DNA of 64,000 nt from positions 124,001-188,000 of the forward strand of contig CAZNAI010000010.1 in assembly GCA_964571235.1 (NCBI GenBank), given 5' to 3'. The notes beneath the pieces are model-generated. The model did not search any database. It saw nothing but the letters and a program-made list of their open reading frames with translations, and had not been told where the DNA came from. Positions within the stretch are counted from its first letter, which is position 1; each line of letters begins with the position of its first letter. The translations under genes and the position numbers were made by a program. Positions 52,610 to 61,183 of this stretch are shown here, piece by piece. Source of the stretch: JACRAV01 sp964571235 (GTDB lineage: Bacteria > Zixibacteria > MSB-5A5 > GN15 > FEB-12).

Positions 52610-54150
52610 AACCGGACCCATGAGCGACCGTCGCGCTCAAGTAACCGGTCGGACTCGCCTGGCCCCCAACTTCCGGCTTGATATGAACTCAACGGTAAAC
52701 TCTGCCAGTGATTGGTAATCCGATCAATGTGTTGCCACGACAACTCGACTTCGTCTTCGCGTGCGAAGAGAGTCGCGTCGCCGACCACGGCATCGAGAAT
52801 GAGACGCTCATATGCCTCCGGGGAAGCCACACCGAATGCGCTCGAGTACATGAAGTCCATACGCACCGGCGCAATCCGCGAGAGCTGGCCGGGGACTTTT
52901 GCGCCAAGCGAAAGCGAAATCCCCTCAGCCGGTTGGATTCTGAGCCGCAAAATGTTGGGGCTTCGTTTGCCACACTCTGTTTGTTTGAACAACGCCAGCG
53001 GCGGCGCTTTGAAGACTATTGAAACTTCAGTCACTCGCTTGGGAAGACGTTTGCCGGCGCGAATGTAAAATGGCACTCCCGACCAACGCCAATTGTCGAT
53101 CAAACACTTCATCGCGACAAATGTCTCAGTTTTCGAAGTTGGCGGCACACCGCTCTCCTGCAGATACCCGCCCACCTGCTCGCCGCCTACCGAACCGCCG
53201 ACATATTGTCCCCGAACAACGCGCTCCGAGAGCTCCTCCCGCTCGAACGGGTGCATGGACTTGAGCACTTTCGCTTTTTCATCGCGAATCGCTCCCGCTT
53301 CAAACGAGGCCGGCGGCTCCATCGCGATCAGAGCAAAAACCTGCATGATATGTGATTGCACCATATCGCGAATAATGCCCGACGAATCGAAATATCCAGC
53401 CCTCGATTCGATGCCGATCGATTCGGCAACGGAAATCTGGATGTGATCTATATACCGACGATTCCAGAGTGGTTCAAAGATCGAATTACCGAGGCGAAAG
53501 ACTAAGATATTCTGAACAGTCTCTTTACCGAGATAATGATCGATGCGAAAGATCTGTGATTCGGAAAACGCGCCATGCAGGACTCCGTTGAGTCGCCAGG
53601 CCGACGGTGTGTCGTGACCGAACGGCTTTTCAACAATGATGCGCGACCATCCGGTGGAATCGTCAGCCCGGCTCACCAACTGAGCCGCGCTGAGATTGTG
53701 AATTATCGGCTCGAAGGCATCGGGAGGAGTCGCCAGATAGAACAGGCAATTGTGATCGGAGTGCCGCTCCAGGGTAAAGTGACGCAAACAATCATTGAGT
53801 TTTCGGTACGCCACCTCGTCGTGGAATTCTCCGCTGACATACGATAGATGAGAGACAAATCGAGCGAGCTGTTCTTCCGATTCCGGCTTGCGCCGGGAAA
53901 AAGTAGTGATCGCTTTGGCCATTTCCGCCCGGAACTGGTCATCGTCTTTTTCGCGTCGCGCAAAACCGATGATTGAGAAGGGCGCAGGAAGGAATCCATC
54001 GACAAACAGGTTAAACAGCGCCGGAATCAGTTTTCGCTTAGTCAGATCGCCTGACGCGCCGAATATGACCAACGAAAAAGCGCCCGCTCGTCGCGTGGAG
54101 CTCAGGTGTGAGGCGAGTGGATTTTCGATCTGAATATCGGAATTGATCAT
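52606..54150 (-). CDS. zwf: glucose-6-phosphate dehydrogenase
   Basis: A 514-residue NAD(P)-dependent enzyme, first step of the oxidative pentose phosphate pathway. The coenzyme motif is IFGASGDLTKRKLIPALF near the N-terminus, and the active-site RIDHYLGKETVQN occurs at about residue 205 with the substrate-binding His and Lys. Late phrases RAGKRLPKRVTEVSIVFK and SYQAGSWGPGESDRLL are typical of bacterial Zwf. The first ~15 residues are extra. It overlaps gnd upstream by four bases and opcA downstream by four, forming a tight gnd-zwf-opcA unit. Confidence 0.95.
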   Translation of the reverse strand: MINSDIQIENPLASHLSSTRRAGAFSLVIFGASGDLTKRKLIPALFNLFVDGFLPAPFSIIGFARREKDDDQFRAEMAKAITTFSRRKPESEEQLARFVSHLSYVSGEFHDEVAYRKLNDCLRHFTLERHSDHNCLFYLATPPDAFEPIIHNLSAAQLVSRADDSTGWSRIIVEKPFGHDTPSAWRLNGVLHGAFSESQIFRIDHYLGKETVQNILVFRLGNSIFEPLWNRRYIDHIQISVAESIGIESRAGYFDSSGIIRDMVQSHIMQVFALIAMEPPASFEAGAIRDEKAKVLKSMHPFEREELSERVVRGQYVGGSVGGEQVGGYLQESGVPPTSKTETFVAMKCLIDNWRWSGVPFYIRAGKRLPKRVTEVSIVFKAPPLALFKQTECGKRSPNILRLRIQPAEGISLSLGAKVPGQLSRIAPVRMDFMYSSAFGVASPEAYERLILDAVVGDATLFAREDEVELSWQHIDRITNHWQSLPLSSYQAGSWGPGESDRLLERDGRSWVRL

Positions 54151-55046
54151 TTGACTTCTTTGACCGCGTGGCCACCGAATTGATTTCTCAGCGCCGCCAA
54201 CACTTTAGCCGAAAACGAATCTTCCTGGCGCGAACGAAACCGACTCATCAGAGCGTAGGTAAGAGACACCGCCGGAACATCACGGTCAATCGCTTCGATA
54301 ACTGTCCAGCGTCCCTCACCCGAATCGGCGACGTACCCTTTCAGCTTGTCCAGATTGGGATCCTCGGCAAAGGCGCGGGCGGCCAGTTCCAAAAGCCATG
54401 ACCGCACGACCGAACCCTGATTCCACAAGTTAGACACCGCCGCCAAATCAATTTTGTATTCCGATGCCTTCAATATTTCAAATCCTTCGGCGTAGGCCTG
54501 CATCATGCCGTACTCGATGCCGTTGTGGATCATTTTGACATAGTGCCCGGCGCCACTTGGGCCGCAGTGCATATAACCGTTCGGTGGAGCCAGTGTGCGG
54601 AAGATCGGTTCAACTGTCGCGAAAGCGCTCTTTTCGCCACCGATCATGAGGCAATACCCGACCTTAAGTCCCCAGACGCCTCCCGAGGTCCCGGAATCGA
54701 GCATATGTATCCCTTTTCCCGCTAGCGCCGCGCACTGTGCTTTGGTGTCGTGAAAATTGGAATTGCCGCCGTCGATGATGATATCGCCCACTCTGAGCAA
54801 TCCCGACAAATCATGTATCACCTGTCGTGTGGCGTCGCCGGATGGAACCATCACCCAAACGACTCGCGGCGACGGGAGCTGTTCAACAAGATGATTCAGC
54901 GACGTTGCACCCACAGCGCCCACTTTCACCGCCTCGGCCACGGCCGATTCGCTTCTTGCAAAGGCAACAATCTGGTGTCCCCCCTGAGTCAGCCGGGTGA
55001 CCATATTCAGCCCCATTTTCCCAAGGCCAACAAATCCAATCTTCAT
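54147..55046 (-). CDS. gnd: 6-phosphogluconate dehydrogenase (short form)
   Basis: A 299-residue decarboxylating dehydrogenase, the short (about 300-residue, YqeC/GndA-like) class. The N-terminal Rossmann motif is GFVGLGKMGLNMVTRL, followed by VAFARSESA at the loop that decides coenzyme; the Arg-Ser pair with no acidic residue suggests NADP+, though this is inference. The substrate motifs DGGNSNFHDT and DSGTSGGVWG and the catalytic KMIHNGIEYGMMQAYAEG are present. It yields ribulose-5-phosphate plus CO2. It overlaps transketolase upstream (55043-55046) and zwf downstream. Confidence 0.94.
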   Translation of the reverse strand: MKIGFVGLGKMGLNMVTRLTQGGHQIVAFARSESAVAEAVKVGAVGATSLNHLVEQLPSPRVVWVMVPSGDATRQVIHDLSGLLRVGDIIIDGGNSNFHDTKAQCAALAGKGIHMLDSGTSGGVWGLKVGYCLMIGGEKSAFATVEPIFRTLAPPNGYMHCGPSGAGHYVKMIHNGIEYGMMQAYAEGFEILKASEYKIDLAAVSNLWNQGSVVRSWLLELAARAFAEDPNLDKLKGYVADSGEGRWTVIEAIDRDVPAVSLTYALMSRFRSRQEDSFSAKVLAALRNQFGGHAVKEVK

Positions 55047-56995
55047 CGCGACACCCGTGCTGATTGCAGAAGTGAATTTACTTTCCGTTCGATGCCACCG
55101 GCGTCGAGCCCCAGCAAGCGGCAGACATCGTCGGGATTCCCCGATGACCCGTATGCTTCAACTCCCATCTTGGAAAATTTGGTGACCAACCCCATTTCAT
55201 ATAGCCGGGCGGCGATAGTCGTACCCAAACCGGTCTTGATGTTGTGGTCTTCGACTGTCACCACCTGATCATACTCCGCGATCATGCGCAGATCGTCCGG
55301 ATGAAGGTCCGACCAATCAGAAACCGAAATGAGCGTCACTTGCTTGCCGTTTTGATTGAGTTTGTTCCAGGCAGGAAGAGCATGCTGAGTCATATTCCCG
55401 GCACAGACGATGGCGAGATATTCTCCCTTGCGAAGCGTTTCCATCCGTCCGTAGCGATACCGGTACTGCTCGCCGAAATATGGTTTCCCCGTGTCATCTA
55501 AAGCAATCGGCACAACTGCCCGTCCCATGACAACGGCGAAATTTCCCGGTGTTGAAAGGACATATCTGACCACCCGGTCGGTTTGATTTGGGTCAGCAGG
55601 TGTGATGACTTTCCAACCGAAGGTCGAATTGAGCAAAGCGAAATAGTCGATGCACTGATGTGTCTTGCCATCTTCTCCGGCGTTCACACCCGAATGCGTG
55701 CAGAACAACTTCAAGTTGGAATGGTTAATATCATTCAGACGGGCCTGATTGTAGGTTTCGTCAATGGCAAACGCGCCGAAATCAGCCCAGACTGAAATCG
55801 CCCGCTCGGCCGACAGAGCGCCGGCCGTGGCGGCGGTTGAATGTTCTGCAATACCCACCTGAAAGAAATTAGCGGGGAATTTCTTGGCGAATCCATCGGT
55901 CTTGACCGATTTGGCCAAATCGCAATCAAAGACAGCGATCGCAAATCCGGGGCGGTCGATATTTGCCTCGGTGACCGATACCAGCGCATTGCCGAATGCA
56001 CTTCGACAATCGGTCTTTTCTGTAGCGCCAAGAATAATCGGCGCACCGGGAAGCACTTCGGGATACGGCACATGCTTCTCTTCGAACTTAGGCGGCGGCC
56101 CTTGTTTCCTGCGGGCGATCAGCGCCTCGACATCGTTAGCCGTGCCGCCGATTTCAGCAAGCGCCGCGCCAATTTGATCGAGTTTCACCGGAGCACCGTG
56201 GTAGTCTTCCTTGTTCTCCATGAAACTGACACCCTTGCCCATCACGGTCTTGGCGAGCACCATTATGGGTGCACCGGTATTGTTCATCGCTTTGTAACAA
56301 GCAGAATAGATTTGGCGAAGATCGTGACCGTCAATTTCGATCACCTGCCACCCCGAGGCCTCCCATTCGGCGCGGATATTGATCGGCATAATGTCATCGA
56401 TCTTTCCGGAGATCTGCAGGCCATTGTAATCGATAAAGGCGGTGAGATTGCGAAGGCCGAATTTTGCGGCGACGTGCCGGGCCTCGATGAGCTGTCCCTT
56501 TTGCTGTTCACCGTCACCCATGAGAACCCAGGTGTGGAATTTCTGTCCGGATATCTGCGCGTAAATGGCTTTGCCGACTCCCGCCGATAAGCCCTGGCCG
56601 AGATTTCCCGTATCCCATTCGACTCCGGGAATGTCTCGTTCGACATGTCCCTCAAACGGCGATCCGGCCTGACGGAATCCGTGGAGCGCCGGAGTAATGT
56701 CAAAAAAACCTGCGGCCGAAAGCGCAGTGTAGACTCCTGGGGTGGTGTGGCCATGTGAAACAACAATCCGGTCACGGTCGTCGCGCATCGGATTTTGCGG
56801 ATCGACATTGGCAAGATTGTACAGCGTCAGGTACATCTCAAGTGACGACATCGATCCGCCGGGGTGACCGGAAGAAGCGACAGTGGTCATTTTGAGAATA
56901 TTGCCGCGGCAGAGGCGGGCCATATCAGAAAGCTTGGTGTGCCATTCGGCGGAAAGTTGTGGCTCGCGAAAACCGCGCCAGGGGGAAAATTCCAT
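55043..56995 (-). CDS. tkt: transketolase
   Basis: A 650-residue TPP-dependent enzyme linking pentose and hexose phosphates. The N-terminal domain has SSGHPGGSMSSLEMYLTLY, VVSHGHTTPGVY and the TPP-binding VLMGDGEQQKGQLIEARHVA with ANLTAFIDYN-like segment; the second half has FQVGIAEHSTAATAGALSAE and FCTHSGVNAGEDGKTHQCID. The last domain (VTVEDHNIKTGLG) is the usual C-terminal fold. Length is full-size, not the split form. It overlaps gnd downstream by four bases and follows pgi after 13 bases. TPP can be supplied by thiN of the same operon. Confidence 0.95.
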   Translation of the reverse strand: MEFSPWRGFREPQLSAEWHTKLSDMARLCRGNILKMTTVASSGHPGGSMSSLEMYLTLYNLANVDPQNPMRDDRDRIVVSHGHTTPGVYTALSAAGFFDITPALHGFRQAGSPFEGHVERDIPGVEWDTGNLGQGLSAGVGKAIYAQISGQKFHTWVLMGDGEQQKGQLIEARHVAAKFGLRNLTAFIDYNGLQISGKIDDIMPINIRAEWEASGWQVIEIDGHDLRQIYSACYKAMNNTGAPIMVLAKTVMGKGVSFMENKEDYHGAPVKLDQIGAALAEIGGTANDVEALIARRKQGPPPKFEEKHVPYPEVLPGAPIILGATEKTDCRSAFGNALVSVTEANIDRPGFAIAVFDCDLAKSVKTDGFAKKFPANFFQVGIAEHSTAATAGALSAERAISVWADFGAFAIDETYNQARLNDINHSNLKLFCTHSGVNAGEDGKTHQCIDYFALLNSTFGWKVITPADPNQTDRVVRYVLSTPGNFAVVMGRAVVPIALDDTGKPYFGEQYRYRYGRMETLRKGEYLAIVCAGNMTQHALPAWNKLNQNGKQVTLISVSDWSDLHPDDLRMIAEYDQVVTVEDHNIKTGLGTTIAARLYEMGLVTKFSKMGVEAYGSSGNPDDVCRLLGLDAGGIERKVNSLLQSARVSR

Positions 56996-57008
56996 TTCAG
57001 CAGTCCTT

Positions 57009-58754
57009 TTATTTTGTAAACGCTTTTTTCAATGATTGTTCCAACTGGGCGATAGCGCTCGCCGGATTTCCGCTGACCGCCAGCACGAGCACCGGCAACT
57101 TGCGCGATACCAGGGCCTGAGTGTCGCCGATTGCCTGGGCGCTGATCAGATCGCCGAATGAGAAGTATTGGCCCGGAATGGGCAGGTTCTCGTACTTCTC
57201 TCGCACCAAAATGATAAACACGCCCGTGCGCGGTCCGCCTTTGTACAACTGCCCAATCGAATGCAGGAATCTCGGGCCGTATCCGCGCAAAGTTGTCATC
57301 TTTGTGCGCTTTCGAATGGTCGACCGCAATACAGCGATAGCTTTTTCAGAAGCGCGGGTCGATTCGAAGTAGGAAAGGATCGACAGATACTTAGGTGACT
57401 TCTCTGCCATCAGGAAGTGCCTGAGAATACAATCAAGCGATGCACAGTCCGCCTCCTTGAACCGCTTACGTGACTCGACTGCGACCAGCGATAGTTTCCC
57501 CCAGCGCCGCTGAGGCTCTTGTTTGGGGAATACTCTTGAACTTTGAAACGCCTTGAGGATCGCCTGAGTGTTGTTCTTGCTCTCGGTAACGTTGGGTTCA
57601 TCGAAGGGGTTGATTTTCAAGGACGCACCGCAGGCGGCAGTGGCCGCCTCCCATAGAAGGAACTGGCTACCCAATTGGTGTTTGTTGGAGAGGGTGATTC
57701 TGACACACGGCACTTTTGACTTAGTACACTGCCTGAAGAGCGAGTCATTGGCCGCAGATTTCTCACCGGCCATCGAGAGAAAGACAAATGCCCGATCATT
57801 CCCATATTCACGCATTGCGCCGACCGGTTCGGATTCAATCGGCACGACCCCCTTCAACTGTTTCCCTGTAGATTCGGCAACTAATTGTTCAATCCACGGC
57901 ACAAACGGCGCGATTATCGGCCCGGCGACAAAAGTCAGCTTGTCGCGGCCGCTGACAGAACATGCCGCCATAAAAGCGCCCAGCGCCAACGCGGGATTTG
58001 ATTCATCATTGCGAGTCTGCATAATTGATTGCATCGAAATCGCTGAGCCCATTAGCTTCAATACGTCTATCCCCGCGAACCAACCGGGGACAACACCAAA
58101 GTACGAAAGGGCAGAATACCGCCCGCCAATATCCGGGGGATTGACAAAAATCTGCCGATAGCGGTGTTCACGCGCAAACTTCTCCAGATCCGAACCGGGA
58201 TCGGAGATAGCGGCGAAATGACGGCCGTACTCTGATATTCCAGCCGCTTTGCATTTCTCAATGAAGAACGATTCATGCGATCTGGTTTCCACAGTTCCGC
58301 CTGATTTGGAAGCGACAATGAACAACGATTTGTGCAGATCAAGTCGGTTCGCCACAGTATTGATCGCCGCCGGGTCAGTCGAATCGAGAATATCTATCGA
58401 CTTGATCCCCTTGCGGCGGCCGAAGATTAGCTTGAAGACCTCGGGGCAAAGCGACGATCCGCCCATACCGATAACCACTATCTGATTGAGTCCGTCGGCG
58501 ACAACGGCATTGCCGAACGAGTCAATCTGGTTAACCTGGCCTTGCATTTGGGTTGCGATATCAACCCAACCAAGCCGATTGGCGATCAGACTTTGCAAGT
58601 CGGGCTTCTTGCTGATTACCGACGGCCGGCGCGACATGATCCCGGGTAGAATATGTTGACGACTGCCGGTGACAACTAACTTGGTGTACCGACGTCCAGC
58701 ATCACCCGGATTGACGATAAGAGTTGCGCCGGGGTTTTGTCGTTTCGTTTTCAC
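57009..58754 (-). CDS. pgi: glucose-6-phosphate isomerase, transaldolase-fusion type (isomerase part alone)
   Basis: A 581-residue isomerase related to the PGI half of the transaldolase-PGI (TalPgi) fusion found in some bacteria. Visible are VVIGMGGSSLCPEVFKLIFG, LDSTDPAAI, FIVASKSGGTVETRSHESFF, AISDPGSDLEKFA, NPPDIGGRYSALSYFGVVPG and, late, SFGDLISAQAIGD. The N-terminal ~60 residues are not like the transaldolase domain and no lysine Schiff-base motif of transaldolase is seen. It interconverts glucose-6-phosphate and fructose-6-phosphate. It lies between rpe and tkt in the operon. Confidence 0.85.
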   Translation of the reverse strand: MKTKRQNPGATLIVNPGDAGRRYTKLVVTGSRQHILPGIMSRRPSVISKKPDLQSLIANRLGWVDIATQMQGQVNQIDSFGNAVVADGLNQIVVIGMGGSSLCPEVFKLIFGRRKGIKSIDILDSTDPAAINTVANRLDLHKSLFIVASKSGGTVETRSHESFFIEKCKAAGISEYGRHFAAISDPGSDLEKFAREHRYRQIFVNPPDIGGRYSALSYFGVVPGWFAGIDVLKLMGSAISMQSIMQTRNDESNPALALGAFMAACSVSGRDKLTFVAGPIIAPFVPWIEQLVAESTGKQLKGVVPIESEPVGAMREYGNDRAFVFLSMAGEKSAANDSLFRQCTKSKVPCVRITLSNKHQLGSQFLLWEAATAACGASLKINPFDEPNVTESKNNTQAILKAFQSSRVFPKQEPQRRWGKLSLVAVESRKRFKEADCASLDCILRHFLMAEKSPKYLSILSYFESTRASEKAIAVLRSTIRKRTKMTTLRGYGPRFLHSIGQLYKGGPRTGVFIILVREKYENLPIPGQYFSFGDLISAQAIGDTQALVSRKLPVLVLAVSGNPASAIAQLEQSLKKAFTK

Positions 58755-58761
58755 CTGACTC

Positions 58762-59406
58762 TCATTTCTGAATATCGGTCACCAATTTTTGCCGGTCGGG
58801 CGCTTTGAAAAAAGCGGTTCCCATGACTAAAATATCGGCTCCGGCGACAGCGAGTGTTTTTGCATTACTGCCGTCGACACCGCCGTCGACTTCGATAAGG
58901 GTCTTTAGCTTGTTCTTGCTGATAAAATCGCGCGCCACCGCTACTTTTTCAATCGCCGACGGAATGAACTTTTGCCCGCCGAATCCAGGGAATACTGACA
59001 TGATGAGCAAATACTCAAAATGCCCTAGAAATGGCAGGGCTTTTTCTATGGGCATATCTGGATTGATCGACAGGCCGGCTTTGATACCCATTTCGTGGAG
59101 CCGTTTGGCGTGTGCGCGTGGATCGGGATGGACCTCCAAATGAAAAGTAATGTTGTCTGCGCCGGCTTCGGCGAACGCATCGAAGTACTTCTCCGGCTGT
59201 GTGAGCATCAAATGGCAGTCCAAAAACAGACCCGACAGCCCGTTGATGACTTTCACAATCGCGGGACCATAGGAGATGTTCGGCACGAAGTGACCGTCCA
59301 TGATGTCTAGATGAAATAGTTTCACGCCGGTCGATTCGGCTCGTTTGAGATCATCGGCCAAATGCCCAAAATCGGCGGCCAAGACGGATGGGGCAATAAG
59401 CGGCAT
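58762..59406 (-). CDS. rpe: ribulose-phosphate 3-epimerase
   Basis: A 214-residue TIM-barrel epimerase that links ribulose-5-phosphate to xylulose-5-phosphate. The start MPLIAPSVLAADFGHL is the usual first strand, so a longer frame to 59451 (GTG) is not used. The metal-binding and catalytic phrases are FHLDIMDGHFVPNISYGP, DCHLMLTQPEKY, ITFHLEVHPDP, ILIMSVFPGFGGQKF-like LLIMSVFPGFGGQKF and LIEVDGGVDGSNA. Length is standard. The gene is eight bases after the pgi start region and precedes it in transcription. A weak ribosome site only. Confidence 0.93.
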   Translation of the reverse strand: MPLIAPSVLAADFGHLADDLKRAESTGVKLFHLDIMDGHFVPNISYGPAIVKVINGLSGLFLDCHLMLTQPEKYFDAFAEAGADNITFHLEVHPDPRAHAKRLHEMGIKAGLSINPDMPIEKALPFLGHFEYLLIMSVFPGFGGQKFIPSAIEKVAVARDFISKNKLKTLIEVDGGVDGSNAKTLAVAGADILVMGTAFFKAPDRQKLVTDIQK

Positions 59407-59462
59407 AAGGGTAATTTGTCGCTCTGTTGACCTAATCGCAAGTAAATCCACAAATGGCGTTA

Positions 59463-60458
59463 TTACTTATCCACACTCGAAGGCGGTTTCCCGGAGAGCT
59501 GGTTCTCAATCACAATGCGGGCGTTGCGCTGTAGATTCTCAAGCCCGGGCCGAGTGAGCGGCGTTCCGGCGGTGAGCGCCAGGAATTCCTCCCGCGACTG
59601 CAGTTTGAGTACTTTGGTAGTGTCCAGAAACTCCCCCACACCGTGCGAATAGTCAAAATCTCTCTGGGTAGTCGGGACTGCTCTTCCATTGTGCGGACAG
59701 ACCTCCTGACATACGTCGCACCCGAAAATCAAATCCCCCATTCGACCCGCCAACTCTTTTGGGATTTCTGAGGGTCGCTCGATAGTAAGATACGAAACAC
59801 ACCTGCGGGCGTCGATGATGCCGTCGTCTATAATTGCGCCGGTCGGGCAGGCCTCGATACACCGCCGACAGGTCCCACATCGGCCATGATTCACTGCTTT
59901 GGGATCGTCGAACTCTAATTCAAGGTTGGTGATCACTTCGGAGAGAAACAGCCACGAACCGAATTTCCGGTTAATGAGCATCGCATTTTTCCCAAGGTAC
60001 CCCAATCCCGCTTTGGCGGCGTAGGCCCGTTCCAGCATTGGCCCATAATCTACCCACCATTTAACCGCCAGTTGCTCAGCCTCTGAGATTGCCTCGGATG
60101 CGATTTCACCTCGCAATCTCTCGACAAATGCGCGGGTTTTCTTTTCGATGACCTTGTGATAGTCGCGGCCCCGTGCGTAGCGCGATACTCGCCCGAAGTG
60201 TGCGGGCATGTTCCGTGAGTTGGGTTGATAATAATTTAGCCCAAGCATGATGACTGAGCGAACACCCTCCATCAAGAGTCGCGGGTCGGATCGTCGTTCA
60301 GCGGTGCGATTCAGCCAGGACATTTCTCCCTGATGGCCGGCTTCCAGCCATTGCCGAAACCGCAAAGCCGACTCCGGAATCGGCTCGGGGGAGGTTATTC
60401 CGCAAAGATCGAAGCCCGCCTCATAGGCCGCCGACTTCACTTGCTGACTCGTTATCAT
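59463..60458 (-). CDS. queG: epoxyqueuosine reductase QueG
   Basis: A 331-residue cobalamin- and [4Fe-4S]-dependent enzyme for the last step of queuosine synthesis in tRNA. The start MITSQQVKSAAYEAGFDLCGI matches the usual QueG beginning, so the first Met (four codons earlier) is set aside. Two clusters are shown by CGTCRRCIEACPTGAI and CDVCQEVCPHNG; the catalytic Asp-containing DYGPMLERAYAAKAGLG and FLSEVITNLELE are also present. It is first in the sugar-phosphate operon, 57 bases ahead of rpe. The role is unrelated to the sugar genes. Confidence 0.94.
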   Translation of the reverse strand: MITSQQVKSAAYEAGFDLCGITSPEPIPESALRFRQWLEAGHQGEMSWLNRTAERRSDPRLLMEGVRSVIMLGLNYYQPNSRNMPAHFGRVSRYARGRDYHKVIEKKTRAFVERLRGEIASEAISEAEQLAVKWWVDYGPMLERAYAAKAGLGYLGKNAMLINRKFGSWLFLSEVITNLELEFDDPKAVNHGRCGTCRRCIEACPTGAIIDDGIIDARRCVSYLTIERPSEIPKELAGRMGDLIFGCDVCQEVCPHNGRAVPTTQRDFDYSHGVGEFLDTTKVLKLQSREEFLALTAGTPLTRPGLENLQRNARIVIENQLSGKPPSSVDK

Positions 60459-60542
60459 TATGCCATGCACTCGCTTCTGTCCAAGTTAATACACTACAAT
60501 GCCGTACACTAATAGAGAGGGAACCTTTTTTGTCTCTAATTA

Positions 60543-60571
60543 TTGACAGCTACGAACTCTAAGACTATTTT
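60543..60571 (+). promoter_or_regulatory. predicted sigma70-type promoter of the diaphorase operon
   Basis: A perfect -35 TTGACA (60543-60548), a 17-base spacer and a -10 TATTTT (60566-60571, four of six) precede the leader ORF. The expected start of the transcript is near 60578. It is divergent from queG, whose own start is 85 bases to the left. Confidence 0.6.
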
Positions 60572-60595
60572 TGATCCGATAACAGTATTTAATGA

Positions 60596-60620
60596 CGGCC
60601 GCAGTCGGCCGGATTTTTTT
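60596..60620 (+). terminator. leader hairpin with T-run (possible attenuator)
   Basis: Arms CGGCCG (60596-60601) and CGGCCG (60606-60611) around loop CAGT are followed by seven T (60614-60620). This looks like an intrinsic terminator, only ~20 bases into the predicted transcript, directly before the leader ORF's GGAG. It could attenuate the operon, or end a short transcript; a start site inside it cannot be excluded. Confidence 0.4.
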
Positions 60621-60630
60621 GGAGTTGTTT

Positions 60631-60681
60631 GTGAAAGATTTCCCAAAGTTCGACCGCCTGATCGTGCGAGGACAAAAGTGA
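60631..60681 (+). CDS. 16-codon leader peptide candidate
   Basis: A GTG-start ORF encoding VKDFPKFDRLIVRGQK. GGAG (60621-60624) sits six bases ahead, and its stop overlaps the GTG start of the RAM-domain gene (GTGA at 60678-60681), the same coupling seen between other genes of the window. There is no run of one codon that would suggest amino-acid attenuation. It may couple translation of the next gene or be non-functional. Confidence 0.4.
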   Translation: MKDFPKFDRLIVRGQK

Positions 60682-61178
60682 ATCGTGTGGCGTTGTTTGT
60701 GCTGACTATCCCCGATCATGATCGGCTGGTGCCGATCATGAAGGACTTGAGTACAGTTTCCGGAGTGTCGGGGTGGTATGCGGTCGACGGCCACGCCAAC
60801 CTTATCGTGATTGTAGAAGGCTCTTCCGATCCCCTCTTAAATTATCTCCACCGTCTGGCCGGCGACGTGTCCATGACGATGTGTGAGGTCCTTTCTCCTG
60901 CCCAGCCGATTAGTCACCCGTCTTCCACGAATGGCGGTTGCAGTGCCTGGGTATTTGCCGATGTGGAACCATCGTTTCAAGAAGCTGTGCGACAAGAAGT
61001 GTCTTCCACGAGCGGCGTCGCTCTTACTTTGGCAACCAGGGGAGGCGCTGATCTGGTTGCGTTGATCACTGCAAAAACGCTCGACGATGTTGACCAGATT
61101 ATCAACCGCTGTATACAGCCACTCGATGGAATCCTGCGGCTGAAGCGAAATCGTGTCATCAATCTGACTTCACTGTAG
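60678..61178 (+). CDS. tandem RAM (Lrp/AsnC ligand-binding) domain protein without HTH
   Basis: A 166-residue protein made of two ferredoxin-like (alpha-beta-alpha-beta type) domains that resemble the regulation-of-amino-acid-metabolism (RAM) domain of Lrp/AsnC proteins: residues ~1-75 (RVALFVLTIPDHDRLVPIMK, LIVIVEGSSDPLLNYLH) and ~85-166 (CSAWVFADVEPSF, DLVALITAKTLDDVDQIINR). No DNA-binding helix-turn-helix is present. The GTG start is preferred because GAGGA lies six bases ahead and the upstream frame is not conserved. It lies six bases before nuoE, so it may respond to a small ligand and modulate the operon, which is a guess. Confidence 0.6.
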   Translation: MNRVALFVLTIPDHDRLVPIMKDLSTVSGVSGWYAVDGHANLIVIVEGSSDPLLNYLHRLAGDVSMTMCEVLSPAQPISHPSSTNGGCSAWVFADVEPSFQEAVRQEVSSTSGVALTLATRGGADLVALITAKTLDDVDQIINRCIQPLDGILRLKRNRVINLTSL

Positions 61179-61183
61179 GATAT

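Noticed and set aside
60543..60677. Coding start at 60543 for the RAM-domain gene
   Set aside because: Those 45 codons overlap the promoter, hairpin and leader ORF and have no conserved residues; the GTG at 60678 with GAGGA upstream is better.
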